A stretch of DNA of 64,000 nt, from positions 21,793-85,792 of the forward strand of contig CAZAFC010000006.1 of the NCBI GenBank assembly GCA_964484675.1, given 5' to 3'. This document shows positions 15,238-23,043 of the stretch, in pieces. The notes under the pieces are model-generated. The model had not been told where the DNA came from, did no database searches, and worked only from the letters and a program-made list of their open reading frames with translations. The stretch's first letter is position 1. Every line of letters starts with the position of its first letter. A program made the translations under genes and the position numbers. This DNA is from CAZAFC01 sp964484675 (GTDB lineage Bacteria > Patescibacteriota > Saccharimonadia > Saccharimonadales > UBA4665).

Positions 15238-16103
15238 AAGGCATCATTTTGGCCGGCGGCAGCGGCAGCCGGCTCTACCCCATCACTCGAGGCATTTCCA
15301 AGCAACTGATGCCGATTTATGACAAGCCGATGATCTATTACCCGCTCAGTGTGCTCATGATGGCGGGCATTCGTGAGATCCTGATCATCACCACCCCCGA
15401 AGATCAAGCCCAATTCCAGCGCCTACTCGGCGACGGCACCCAGCTCGGCTGCCAGTTCAGCTACGCCGCCCAGCCGCATCCGAACGGCTTGGCCGAAGCG
15501 TTCATCATCGGCAAAGAATTCATCGGCAAAGATAAAGTTGCGCTCGTGCTCGGCGACAACATCTTTTACGGCCACGGTTTCGGCAGCAGCCTGCGCAACT
15601 GTACCGATCCAGACGGCGGCATCGTGTTCGCATACCCCGTTGCCGACCCCGAACGCTATGGTGTGGTCGAGTTCGACAGCGATTTGCGCGCGGTATCTAT
15701 CGAGGAAAAACCGAGCAAGCCCAAGTCCAAGTACGCCGTCGTCGGCCTGTACTTTTACGACAACGATGTAGTTGGGATTGCCGAATCCATCCAGCCATCA
15801 GCCCGTGGCGAGCTCGAGATCACCTCAATCAACGAAGCCTACCTCAAGCGCGGCAAGCTCCATGTGCAGACGATGGACCGCGGCACCGCCTGGCTCGACA
15901 CCGGCACATTCAGCTCGATGACCGAAGCATCGCAGTTCGTGGAAGTCATCGAAAAACGTACCGGCCTCAAAGTCGGCTGCGTCGAAGAAGTTGCCTGGGA
16001 AGAAAAATACATCACCACGGCCCAGCTCCAAGCGCTCGCCGAGCCACTCGAAAAATCCGGCTACGGCAAATACCTGCGCAATCTGTCGCAGGAAACATCA
16101 TAG
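15234..16103 (+). CDS. rmlA: glucose-1-phosphate thymidylyltransferase
   Basis: A 289-aa enzyme of the first rhamnose step, joining dTTP and glucose-1-phosphate. It begins GIILAGGSGSRLYPITRG with SKQLMPIYDKPMIYYPL next, the near-invariant RmlA signature. LGDNIFYG near 105 and the WLDTGTFSSM segment near 220 complete it. It overlaps rmlD by ATGA. With rmlB, rmlC and rmlD a full dTDP-rhamnose pathway is encoded. Confidence 0.93.
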   Translation: MKGIILAGGSGSRLYPITRGISKQLMPIYDKPMIYYPLSVLMMAGIREILIITTPEDQAQFQRLLGDGTQLGCQFSYAAQPHPNGLAEAFIIGKEFIGKDKVALVLGDNIFYGHGFGSSLRNCTDPDGGIVFAYPVADPERYGVVEFDSDLRAVSIEEKPSKPKSKYAVVGLYFYDNDVVGIAESIQPSARGELEITSINEAYLKRGKLHVQTMDRGTAWLDTGTFSSMTEASQFVEVIEKRTGLKVGCVEEVAWEEKYITTAQLQALAEPLEKSGYGKYLRNLSQETS

Positions 16104-16108
16104 CCACC

Positions 16109-16549
16109 ATGCAGAAACGCGCAGTCTTTTCCCGGTTTCTGTTCATCGGCAGCCTTAATACGGTCATCGATTTCGGACTCTTTTTTATCCTGGCCGACTT
16201 GTGCGCCGTCCAGCCCGTCATTGCCAGCATTATTTCTTCGGGCATTACCATGTGCGTAAGCTTTTACCTCAACCACACGTTTGTTTTCCGATCCGAGAAG
16301 AAACGGCGGCAAACTTTGGTGCAATTTTTCGCCGTTACACTTTGCACCGTGTGGGGCGCACAGTCCGCGGTTATCGCACTCGTCACTCACTCATTGGGCG
16401 AAGTGCCCTTGTTCACAAAACACGTCTGGATCTTCAAATTATTTGCGAAGCTATGCGGCGTTGTAGTATCATTTGTATTGAACTTCACGATCTATCGTTA
16501 CATTTTTCATGAAAAAGAGCAGGCCATGAAAGACACTTTAGTTACATGA
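16109..16549 (+). CDS. GtrA family membrane protein
   Basis: A 146-aa four-helix membrane protein with RFLFIGSLNTVIDFGLFF (residues 8-25), FYLNHTFVFRSEKK near 53 and VSFVLNFTIYRYIFHEK at the end. It is the third GtrA protein in the window. It lies 5 bases after rmlA and overlaps the next GT2 gene by 4 bases, again the GtrA/GtrB pairing. Confidence 0.85.
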   Translation: MQKRAVFSRFLFIGSLNTVIDFGLFFILADLCAVQPVIASIISSGITMCVSFYLNHTFVFRSEKKRRQTLVQFFAVTLCTVWGAQSAVIALVTHSLGEVPLFTKHVWIFKLFAKLCGVVVSFVLNFTIYRYIFHEKEQAMKDTLVT

Positions 16550-17280
16550 TCCAAAAAAGGAGTATAACCCTCTGTTTGCCATGCCGTAACGAAGGTGCAC
16601 ACCTACATGAGATCATTGCCAACGTTCCAGCATACATCGACCAGATCGTTGTTATCAGCAATGCCTCCACCGATGACACCGTAGAAATCGCGAAAAAGAT
16701 AGGCGGCAAAGTTACCGTCGTGGAAGACAATCGCAAGCTGGCCGGTATTGGCTACGGCTTTGCTCACATGACAGGCATTCAAGCCGCAACTGGGGATTTT
16801 ATTGTGGGAGCTGACGGCGACGGCACGTACCCCGTCGAAGACATCGACAAAGTCGTACGCCACATGCTCAAAAACAAGCTTGATTTCGTAACCTGCAATC
16901 GCTATCCGCTTCAGGACACCACCAAGATCCCTTTCAAGCTTCGCCTTGGCGTCAATATGCTGAATTGGGAAGTTCGTCTTTTGTACGGCTTCAAGATCCA
17001 GGACACGCTTTCGGGAATGTGGATTTTTCGCAGGGAAATTGCAGACGATCTCAAACTCACTATGGGTGACTGGAATCTGAGTCCGCAAATTAAGATCAAC
17101 GCCGCCACAAATCCCGCGATTCATTATGGGGAATACTCTATCGCGCAACATCAGCGTCTTGGCGAGACGAAACAAAACTACTTCAAAACAGGCCTGCGCC
17201 ACGCAATCTGGATATTCCAAAACCGCTTCCAGGCTCAATCAAGTAAGAAAAAATATGTCGATAGCAAAACTTCGGAATAA
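16546..17280 (+). CDS. glycosyltransferase family 2
   Basis: A 244-aa GT-A enzyme. ITLCLPCRNEGAHLHEII opens the fold, VVISNASTDDTVEIA and VGADGDGTYPVEDI (metal-binding acids) follow. DTLSGMWIFRREI near 148 resembles the acceptor-side motif of polyprenyl-phosphate hexose synthases. It is the likely partner of the GtrA protein encoded directly upstream. Confidence 0.87.
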   Translation: MIQKRSITLCLPCRNEGAHLHEIIANVPAYIDQIVVISNASTDDTVEIAKKIGGKVTVVEDNRKLAGIGYGFAHMTGIQAATGDFIVGADGDGTYPVEDIDKVVRHMLKNKLDFVTCNRYPLQDTTKIPFKLRLGVNMLNWEVRLLYGFKIQDTLSGMWIFRREIADDLKLTMGDWNLSPQIKINAATNPAIHYGEYSIAQHQRLGETKQNYFKTGLRHAIWIFQNRFQAQSSKKKYVDSKTSE

Positions 17281-19144
17281 CACCCTCGAGGTCCCGTATC
17301 GTTCGTCGTTCATGCTTGCGCTTTTCGCGAGCTTTTCAGTTGTGTCGTTAGCTCTTCCGTTGGCAGGATATGTGACCCTTATATTTGCAGGCGCTTTGCT
17401 ATTGGCGCGGCGGAAAAACTACTCACTTATCGAAAGTCTCTTTCTGGCAATTTTGCTGCTCTTTGCTGCGACCATTGTTCTGTACTCGTTTACAACGGTC
17501 TTGAGTTTGCACATAGGAGTGAGATATGTACCAAGCTTGCTGCTCGCGCTCGGCGCCGTATGCTCCGTTCGTTGGTTCATCCGTTCCGGCGACAAACGGG
17601 GCATCGTTTCTTTGGAGTTCATTCATGATGGCGACATTGCTGCCCTCATAGCGACTATAGCCGTTTTCACAACACTTCTCATCCCCATTTTCCATATGTC
17701 GGGGCCCAAGATCGCGCAATTTTTATCTTACGGTGAAGATAATGCGTCACATTATGCGCTGACGAAATACATACACGAGCACGGTGATTTTGCATATAAG
17801 TTGAATCCGGCGCATGATGGCTTGCTCAATAGCCTGGAAATCTACCCGCAAGGCTTTCACGTTAGTGCCGCCACGTTCATAGGAATGTACCCGCGCCACA
17901 CGACGCCTACATCGTTTATGCGGCTGTATGCGCTGTTCATCACCCTCAATTACAGTGTGTTTATTTTTTGGTTTATCAAGCTTTGCATGCGCACAACTCG
18001 CGCCGCCAACAACTCGTTGCCCCTGCAGTTTGCGCTGCTGGCACCAGTGACTTTCTTGTGCGGATTAGGGCCTTTCCTGCTGCTGCTTGACAGAGGATTT
18101 CAGCCGCAAATCTTCGCCTATAGTTTTATCGCCGCGATTATTTTCGCCTTAGACAACGCCAAAATTCGCCACGTCAAAGACGTGCAGCCAGTCATGCTGG
18201 TGCTTACGCTGACGGTGGGCATCGCTGCCAGCTGGTGGCTGCTGCTGCCCGTTCCTTTTCTGCTGCTGTGCCAGTACATCTGGTCGAATAAGCTTGCCCA
18301 TGTGCCTGCTCGAACGTATGTACGGCTTTTGCCGGGAATTGCCGCGATTGGCTTTGCGATATTGTACCCGGTCGTTGTCAATATTTTGCTCAACAAGAAA
18401 AGCGACCCACTCGATGAGCCCGGAGGCGTCGATCCGCTCCATGGCTATATATTTTGGTACCTGTTGCCGGTGGTGGTGCTTGCCGCACCGCGCATGCTCC
18501 GTACTATTAAAAAATTCTCGTATACATACGCGAGTTTGCTGATTTCTCTCGGCGTGCTCGGCGCCATCGCCTTGTACCAACTGATCACCATCGGGAGGCT
18601 TGAATACTACTTTTATAAGTCCGTATACACTATTTTGTTCATGAGCATTGTCATATTTTTCCTGGCCGCGCACGAAGTGCTCGGGTATGTATATCGAGTG
18701 CTTGGCAAGGCAAAGCTTGTCGTGCCGATGGCCGCAATTGGGCTTTTCTTCGTCATCGCCAATCAGACCAATCTCGTATACGTTAAAGTGTATATTCACA
18801 ATTGGCTTCCGAACGCCGTGCAGCCGACCGATCTCGCCATTTTATTCACGCCTGAGGCCACCACATATAATCACATTGCGTTTGTGGGCAGCTGTAATGC
18901 CGGCCGTAATTATCTTGCCGATCGTTGGAGCGGCGCACGGCTCGAAAGTGAATCTCCGCATTTTTCAGCACTCGAAGGGGCGACCATTAAAAACCAGCCC
19001 AAGCAGATGGCCGCACAGCTTCGCACGCTTGCCAGCACTGACAAAAAGTTATTAATAGTACAATATCCCGGCTGCACGCAAGAAATTCCAAACCTGCATC
19101 AGATCGAATCACGGCCAAATGTCACGACCATATCCCGGCCGTAG
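17255..19144 (+). CDS. polytopic membrane protein, possible GT-C type glycosyltransferase
   Basis: A 629-aa protein from the ATG at 17255, which lies inside the end of the previous gene; an upstream start would be entirely within that gene. About 11-12 hydrophobic segments fill residues 15-530. A loop after the fourth helix reads YGEDNASHYALTKY and could hold the acidic catalytic site of a GT-C enzyme. The last 100 residues are a soluble, probably external, domain with two Cys. No family is recognised with certainty. Its location suggests polymer assembly or glycan transfer at the outer membrane face. Confidence 0.7.
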   Translation: MSIAKLRNNTLEVPYRSSFMLALFASFSVVSLALPLAGYVTLIFAGALLLARRKNYSLIESLFLAILLLFAATIVLYSFTTVLSLHIGVRYVPSLLLALGAVCSVRWFIRSGDKRGIVSLEFIHDGDIAALIATIAVFTTLLIPIFHMSGPKIAQFLSYGEDNASHYALTKYIHEHGDFAYKLNPAHDGLLNSLEIYPQGFHVSAATFIGMYPRHTTPTSFMRLYALFITLNYSVFIFWFIKLCMRTTRAANNSLPLQFALLAPVTFLCGLGPFLLLLDRGFQPQIFAYSFIAAIIFALDNAKIRHVKDVQPVMLVLTLTVGIAASWWLLLPVPFLLLCQYIWSNKLAHVPARTYVRLLPGIAAIGFAILYPVVVNILLNKKSDPLDEPGGVDPLHGYIFWYLLPVVVLAAPRMLRTIKKFSYTYASLLISLGVLGAIALYQLITIGRLEYYFYKSVYTILFMSIVIFFLAAHEVLGYVYRVLGKAKLVVPMAAIGLFFVIANQTNLVYVKVYIHNWLPNAVQPTDLAILFTPEATTYNHIAFVGSCNAGRNYLADRWSGARLESESPHFSALEGATIKNQPKQMAAQLRTLASTDKKLLIVQYPGCTQEIPNLHQIESRPNVTTISRP

Positions 19145-19218
19145 CGGGTTTGGTGGGACACGCGGAAGCGTGTTATCATAACCTTTACGTTCCCTAGGCA
19201 TAAGGGTATGCTACATAT

Positions 19219-20886
19219 ATGGCAAAGAAACAAATAGTACTCGCAATAAATCTAAAAAAATATGGCATACGCCTGTCGCTTCTCGTTTTGTCTCTGTCGT
19301 TATGTGGCGGTAGCTGGCTGGGAAATGTTGCGCGAGTAGATGCTACGAGCTTTGCGCCCAATCGCATCATCGACAATGGCGTGTTCGACAATAGCCATAC
19401 CATGGACGGTTCAGCAATTGATGCATTTTTAAACACGTTTCCAAGTAGCTGCCTGAGCACCAATAACGGCTTCTCAGCTGTTGCGCCTACCGGCTATTCG
19501 CCATCGGGAGGCTTTACCTATGGTGGACTCGTGAGCGGCGGAGCCGTTATTGCCGCCGCAGCCGCCGCTTACGACATCAACCCTCAGGTGCTCTTAACTA
19601 CACTACAAAAAGAGCAAAGCCTCGTCACGGGCGGCGCTGGCTGCAGCACACTGGCGTACAGCGGCGCAACAGGCTATGGCTGCCCTGACGGCGGCACGAC
19701 GTACAGCTACTCGGGAGTCAATCTCTATGCCCGAAATGGCGTGCCAGTCACCTCTGTAAGCGGCACTTGCGTAAACACGCAAGCCAAAGTGGGCTTTTCA
19801 CAGCAACTCATACATACGGCATGGCTGCTAAAATTTGGCGAACAGCGCTCGATGGGCAATTTAAACTGGGCGATTATCCGCGGCAGCTGGAACAACTCAG
19901 ACGACCCACAGAGCTGTTACGGCGGGCCAATGACGCAAGGAACATTTGCCGTGTGCCCAAGCGGCAGTACTGCCTATTATGACGGCTACCAGACGATCGA
20001 CGGCACGGCCGTTCACATGGACACCGGCGCCACCGCATCATTGTATTGGTACACGCCGCATTTCCATGGAAATCAAGTCTTTTTCGATACGTTTGTTTCC
20101 TGGTTCGGCTTGCCGTACGCCAACGACACCAATTCGCCCCACCCCAACGGCACACTTATTTCGGAGAGCGGCCGAGTCTATCTGTTAAATAACGGGGCGA
20201 GAGATTACATAACCAACGCTGCCGTCTTTGCCAGCTACCATTACCCATGGTCGTGGGTTAAGGCCGCCACCTCGGGCGATGTGGGGCTGCCGACAGGGCC
20301 GGATATCAATACCTTGTCACCCGGCAGTGTCTTTACGGCGCCAGGCTACCCAGTATTTGTCATGGATTATGACACGGACGGCGTCTTAAAAAAGCAGCAC
20401 ATCTCCCTGCAAGCATTTAACGCGCTCGGCTACACCTGGAGTGATGTGATGCAGCTTTCGGATGACCAAGTTCCGGTCGCTACGTTTGCTAGCACGCTCT
20501 ACGGAGCCGCACATCCTGCCGGCGCGCTCGTAGCGAGCAACTCGAGAGTCTATCTTGTCACGCAAAACGCGCTCGAATATGTAAGCCCGCTCGCGTTCGG
20601 CAGCTACAATTATGGCTGGCCAAATGTGAAGCCCGCAACCAGCGCCGACATGTCCGCGCCAATAGGCACAAATCTGGCCATTCGCCAAGGTGCTATGGTG
20701 CTGGCAAACGGCAATATTTACGACGTTGACTACAATGGCGGCGTCGATCCGGCATCGGCCATGAAGCGACCTATCGGGCCGTGGGAGTGCTACGCCAATC
20801 AAATGCACTATTCAAGTAGCGATTGGTTCACATACGACACCGGCTCGCTGCCCGCCACCATGGGACCAAATATTACGTGCGATTAA
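19219..20886 (+). CDS. secreted 'hemagglutinin'-annotated surface protein with lytic-transglycosylase-like domain
   Basis: A 555-aa protein with a signal peptide (residues about 14-40, ending near VDATSF). Residues about 90-300 contain INPQVLLTTLQKEQSL, a helix reminiscent of the catalytic Glu helix of goose-type lysozyme/transglycosylases. AWLLKFGEQRSMGNLNW and a Trp-Phe-Gly motif follow. After that come two or three degenerate repeats of about 100 residues beginning RVYLLNNGARDYI and RVYLVTQNALEYV. Proteins of this layout are known in Actinobacteria, the usual hosts of Saccharibacteria. A role at the cell surface or in attacking or binding host wall is inferred. A TATGCT sequence 6 bases before the ATG may be its -10 box. 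Confidence 0.75.
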   Translation: MAKKQIVLAINLKKYGIRLSLLVLSLSLCGGSWLGNVARVDATSFAPNRIIDNGVFDNSHTMDGSAIDAFLNTFPSSCLSTNNGFSAVAPTGYSPSGGFTYGGLVSGGAVIAAAAAAYDINPQVLLTTLQKEQSLVTGGAGCSTLAYSGATGYGCPDGGTTYSYSGVNLYARNGVPVTSVSGTCVNTQAKVGFSQQLIHTAWLLKFGEQRSMGNLNWAIIRGSWNNSDDPQSCYGGPMTQGTFAVCPSGSTAYYDGYQTIDGTAVHMDTGATASLYWYTPHFHGNQVFFDTFVSWFGLPYANDTNSPHPNGTLISESGRVYLLNNGARDYITNAAVFASYHYPWSWVKAATSGDVGLPTGPDINTLSPGSVFTAPGYPVFVMDYDTDGVLKKQHISLQAFNALGYTWSDVMQLSDDQVPVATFASTLYGAAHPAGALVASNSRVYLVTQNALEYVSPLAFGSYNYGWPNVKPATSADMSAPIGTNLAIRQGAMVLANGNIYDVDYNGGVDPASAMKRPIGPWECYANQMHYSSSDWFTYDTGSLPATMGPNITCD

Positions 20887-20906
20887 CAGATAGAGACTAC
20901 GGGAAT

Positions 20907-22265
20907 ATGAAAAACATTTTGATCATTTCGCACGATAAAGTCGGCACTCAGATGGCCGGCCCGGGTATTCGCTATCATTATATGTCTGAGGTTTTGTCGG
21001 AGCATTTCAACGTGACGCTCGGATTTTTTGGGCCCGAAAATGTGCCGGACGACGCGTTTCGGCACTCGTATGACGTACAACACATCGACGTCCATCATTT
21101 TGAAGAAGCGTTCAGCAAAGCCGACGCCGTGATTGCGCTTTGGCTGAGCGATGCGCAAATCGACTATTGCAACTCGCATCAAAAGCTGGTGATCTTTGAT
21201 ATTTACGCGCCAGTGCCGGTCGAAAATCTGGCTGTCGACGTATTTTCGGGCAAGCAGGTTGGCGATGCAAATGATTTTCGAGCGATGTCAGAAATCAACG
21301 ACTACCGTAAATTCCTCGAGAATGGCGATGCCTTTTTGTACTCCAATCGCCGCCAGCTCGACTATTGGCTCGGCTTCGCGTTCGGCGCCGGGCAAGTGTC
21401 GCCGACCACGTTCGTGCAGCGCAATGTGTTCGAACAATTCATTCCGGCCGCCATGGGCGTCGATACCACCACCTCGCTCAAGCCGGGCAAGCCACTTTAC
21501 AAAGGCGTCCTCAAGGGCGTGGCCAAAGACGACATCGTGATGATCTGGAACGGCGGCATTTACGACTGGTACGACGGCGTTACGCTCGTTGAGGCAATGC
21601 AGCTCGTCTGGAAGAAAAATCCGCGCATCAAGCTCATCTTCCCGGGCACCGCGCACCCGACAGCCGGCATGCGTAAGTGGCACGAAACGACTGCCACCAT
21701 CGAGCGCGCGCAGGAGCTGAAGCTCATCGGCAAAAACATCTTCTTCTTTGAATCGTGGATTCCGTACCACGAGCGCATTAACTTTTTGACAGAGGCAGAC
21801 ATTGGCATTTATACGCACAAAATGTCGATTGAGACGGAATTTTCGCACCGCACACGCGTGCTCGACCACATTCTTGCTGCGTTGCCCACGATCGCCACCC
21901 GCGGCGATTATTTTGCCGACCTCACCGAGCAGCATGGCCTCGGCACCACCGTGCCGCCGTACAATCCGAAGGCGCTGGCCGATGCGATTGTTGAGCAAAG
22001 CAAGCCCGCCAATTTGGCCCAAGCCCGCAAACATATGCAAGCACTGCGGCCGCAATACGACTGGCACGCCACGCTCGCGCCTTTAGTTGAATATCTCAAG
22101 TCGGAGCCGCATAAGCAACCACGTGTCAGCCCGCTCCATGCCAAAAGCACGCCGCTCCGCAGCAAGCGCTTCGGCACCGTCAAACGATTCACGCCAAAGA
22201 TTGTCAAAAAGATCATACTCAAAACCATGCCCGCAGGAATCAAAGCGCGCTTGCTTGGCAAGTAG
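20907..22265 (+). CDS. glycosyltransferase (GT-B, family 4-like)
   Basis: A 452-aa protein from the ATG at 20907. The N-terminal half begins ILIISHDKVGTQMAGPGIRYHYMSEVL, as in the GT4 glycosyltransferases that follow O-antigen genes. The C-terminal half has MIWNGGIYDWYDGVTLVEAMQ and a late ETEFSHRTRVLDHILAALP that takes the place of the EX7E motif. A basic tail (RSKRFGTVKRFTPKIVKKI) may touch the membrane. It probably adds a sugar to the polysaccharide repeat. Confidence 0.8.
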   Translation: MKNILIISHDKVGTQMAGPGIRYHYMSEVLSEHFNVTLGFFGPENVPDDAFRHSYDVQHIDVHHFEEAFSKADAVIALWLSDAQIDYCNSHQKLVIFDIYAPVPVENLAVDVFSGKQVGDANDFRAMSEINDYRKFLENGDAFLYSNRRQLDYWLGFAFGAGQVSPTTFVQRNVFEQFIPAAMGVDTTTSLKPGKPLYKGVLKGVAKDDIVMIWNGGIYDWYDGVTLVEAMQLVWKKNPRIKLIFPGTAHPTAGMRKWHETTATIERAQELKLIGKNIFFFESWIPYHERINFLTEADIGIYTHKMSIETEFSHRTRVLDHILAALPTIATRGDYFADLTEQHGLGTTVPPYNPKALADAIVEQSKPANLAQARKHMQALRPQYDWHATLAPLVEYLKSEPHKQPRVSPLHAKSTPLRSKRFGTVKRFTPKIVKKIILKTMPAGIKARLLGK

Positions 22266-22315
22266 CCGCTCTTGATGCTTTACGCTTATATTTTACCTGT
22301 TATACTGGAAAGGTT

Positions 22316-22951
22316 ATGAGCACTCCGTACAACAAAAATCTCAAAATGAAGCAACAAAAGCACGGCTCACGGCGCAAGCGCTGGGTGCTCGCAGTGGCCG
22401 CGGTCATCATTTTGGCGACTGGCGGTTGCCTTGTCTTTCGACACTATCACCACAAGAAGATCATTGCTGTCACGGCAAGCCAAGACACCAAGGGCGAAGG
22501 CACCACGGCAACAACCCCGTCGAATACGACCGGCAACGCTGGTGGCACCACGAACTCATCATCAACATCATCTAACACCTCGGGCAGCCAGCCCGGCGAC
22601 AATAAGGCAAACAGCGGTGGCACCACCCCAGCGCCCACCGCGAAGCTCATTACGCCAACTGGTGATTTTGTCAGCGCTCATCACCTGAGCGCGAGTGGTA
22701 GTCCGGCTCCAATTAATTCAACCTGCACGACAACCCCCGGCGCAACCTGCCAGATCATCTTTACCAAAGATGGCGTCACCAAGAGCTTGCCAGCACAAAT
22801 TACCGACCGCGGTGGTTCAACCTATTGGAACGGCTGGAAACTGCAAGATTACGGCCTGACCGCTGGCGAATGGCACATTCAAGCCAAAGCAACGCTTGGC
22901 TCCCAAGTGGCGACAGCCGATGACGCCATGGCATTAGACGTACAGCCGTAG
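22316..22951 (+). CDS. membrane-anchored hypothetical protein with Ser/Thr/Gly linker
   Basis: A 211-aa protein with a basic cytoplasmic start, one membrane helix (residues 24-42) and an external linker of about 60 residues made almost wholly of Thr, Ser, Gly and Asn. A compact C-terminal domain of about 95 residues has one conserved-looking Cys pair and a YWNGWKLQDYGL segment. Type II topology puts the domain outside. No family recognised. A TATACT -10 box lies 9 bases before the ATG with a GGAAAGG ribosome site, so it has its own promoter. Confidence 0.65.
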   Translation: MSTPYNKNLKMKQQKHGSRRKRWVLAVAAVIILATGGCLVFRHYHHKKIIAVTASQDTKGEGTTATTPSNTTGNAGGTTNSSSTSSNTSGSQPGDNKANSGGTTPAPTAKLITPTGDFVSAHHLSASGSPAPINSTCTTTPGATCQIIFTKDGVTKSLPAQITDRGGSTYWNGWKLQDYGLTAGEWHIQAKATLGSQVATADDAMALDVQP

Positions 22952-23043
22952 CAGAAGCATCCTGCACGAGCGTCGCGCTCCATGCCGCATAGCGTACCAT
23001 CCGCGATTTAATGCTAGAATAATGGGGTAATCTGTTGGAGCGC

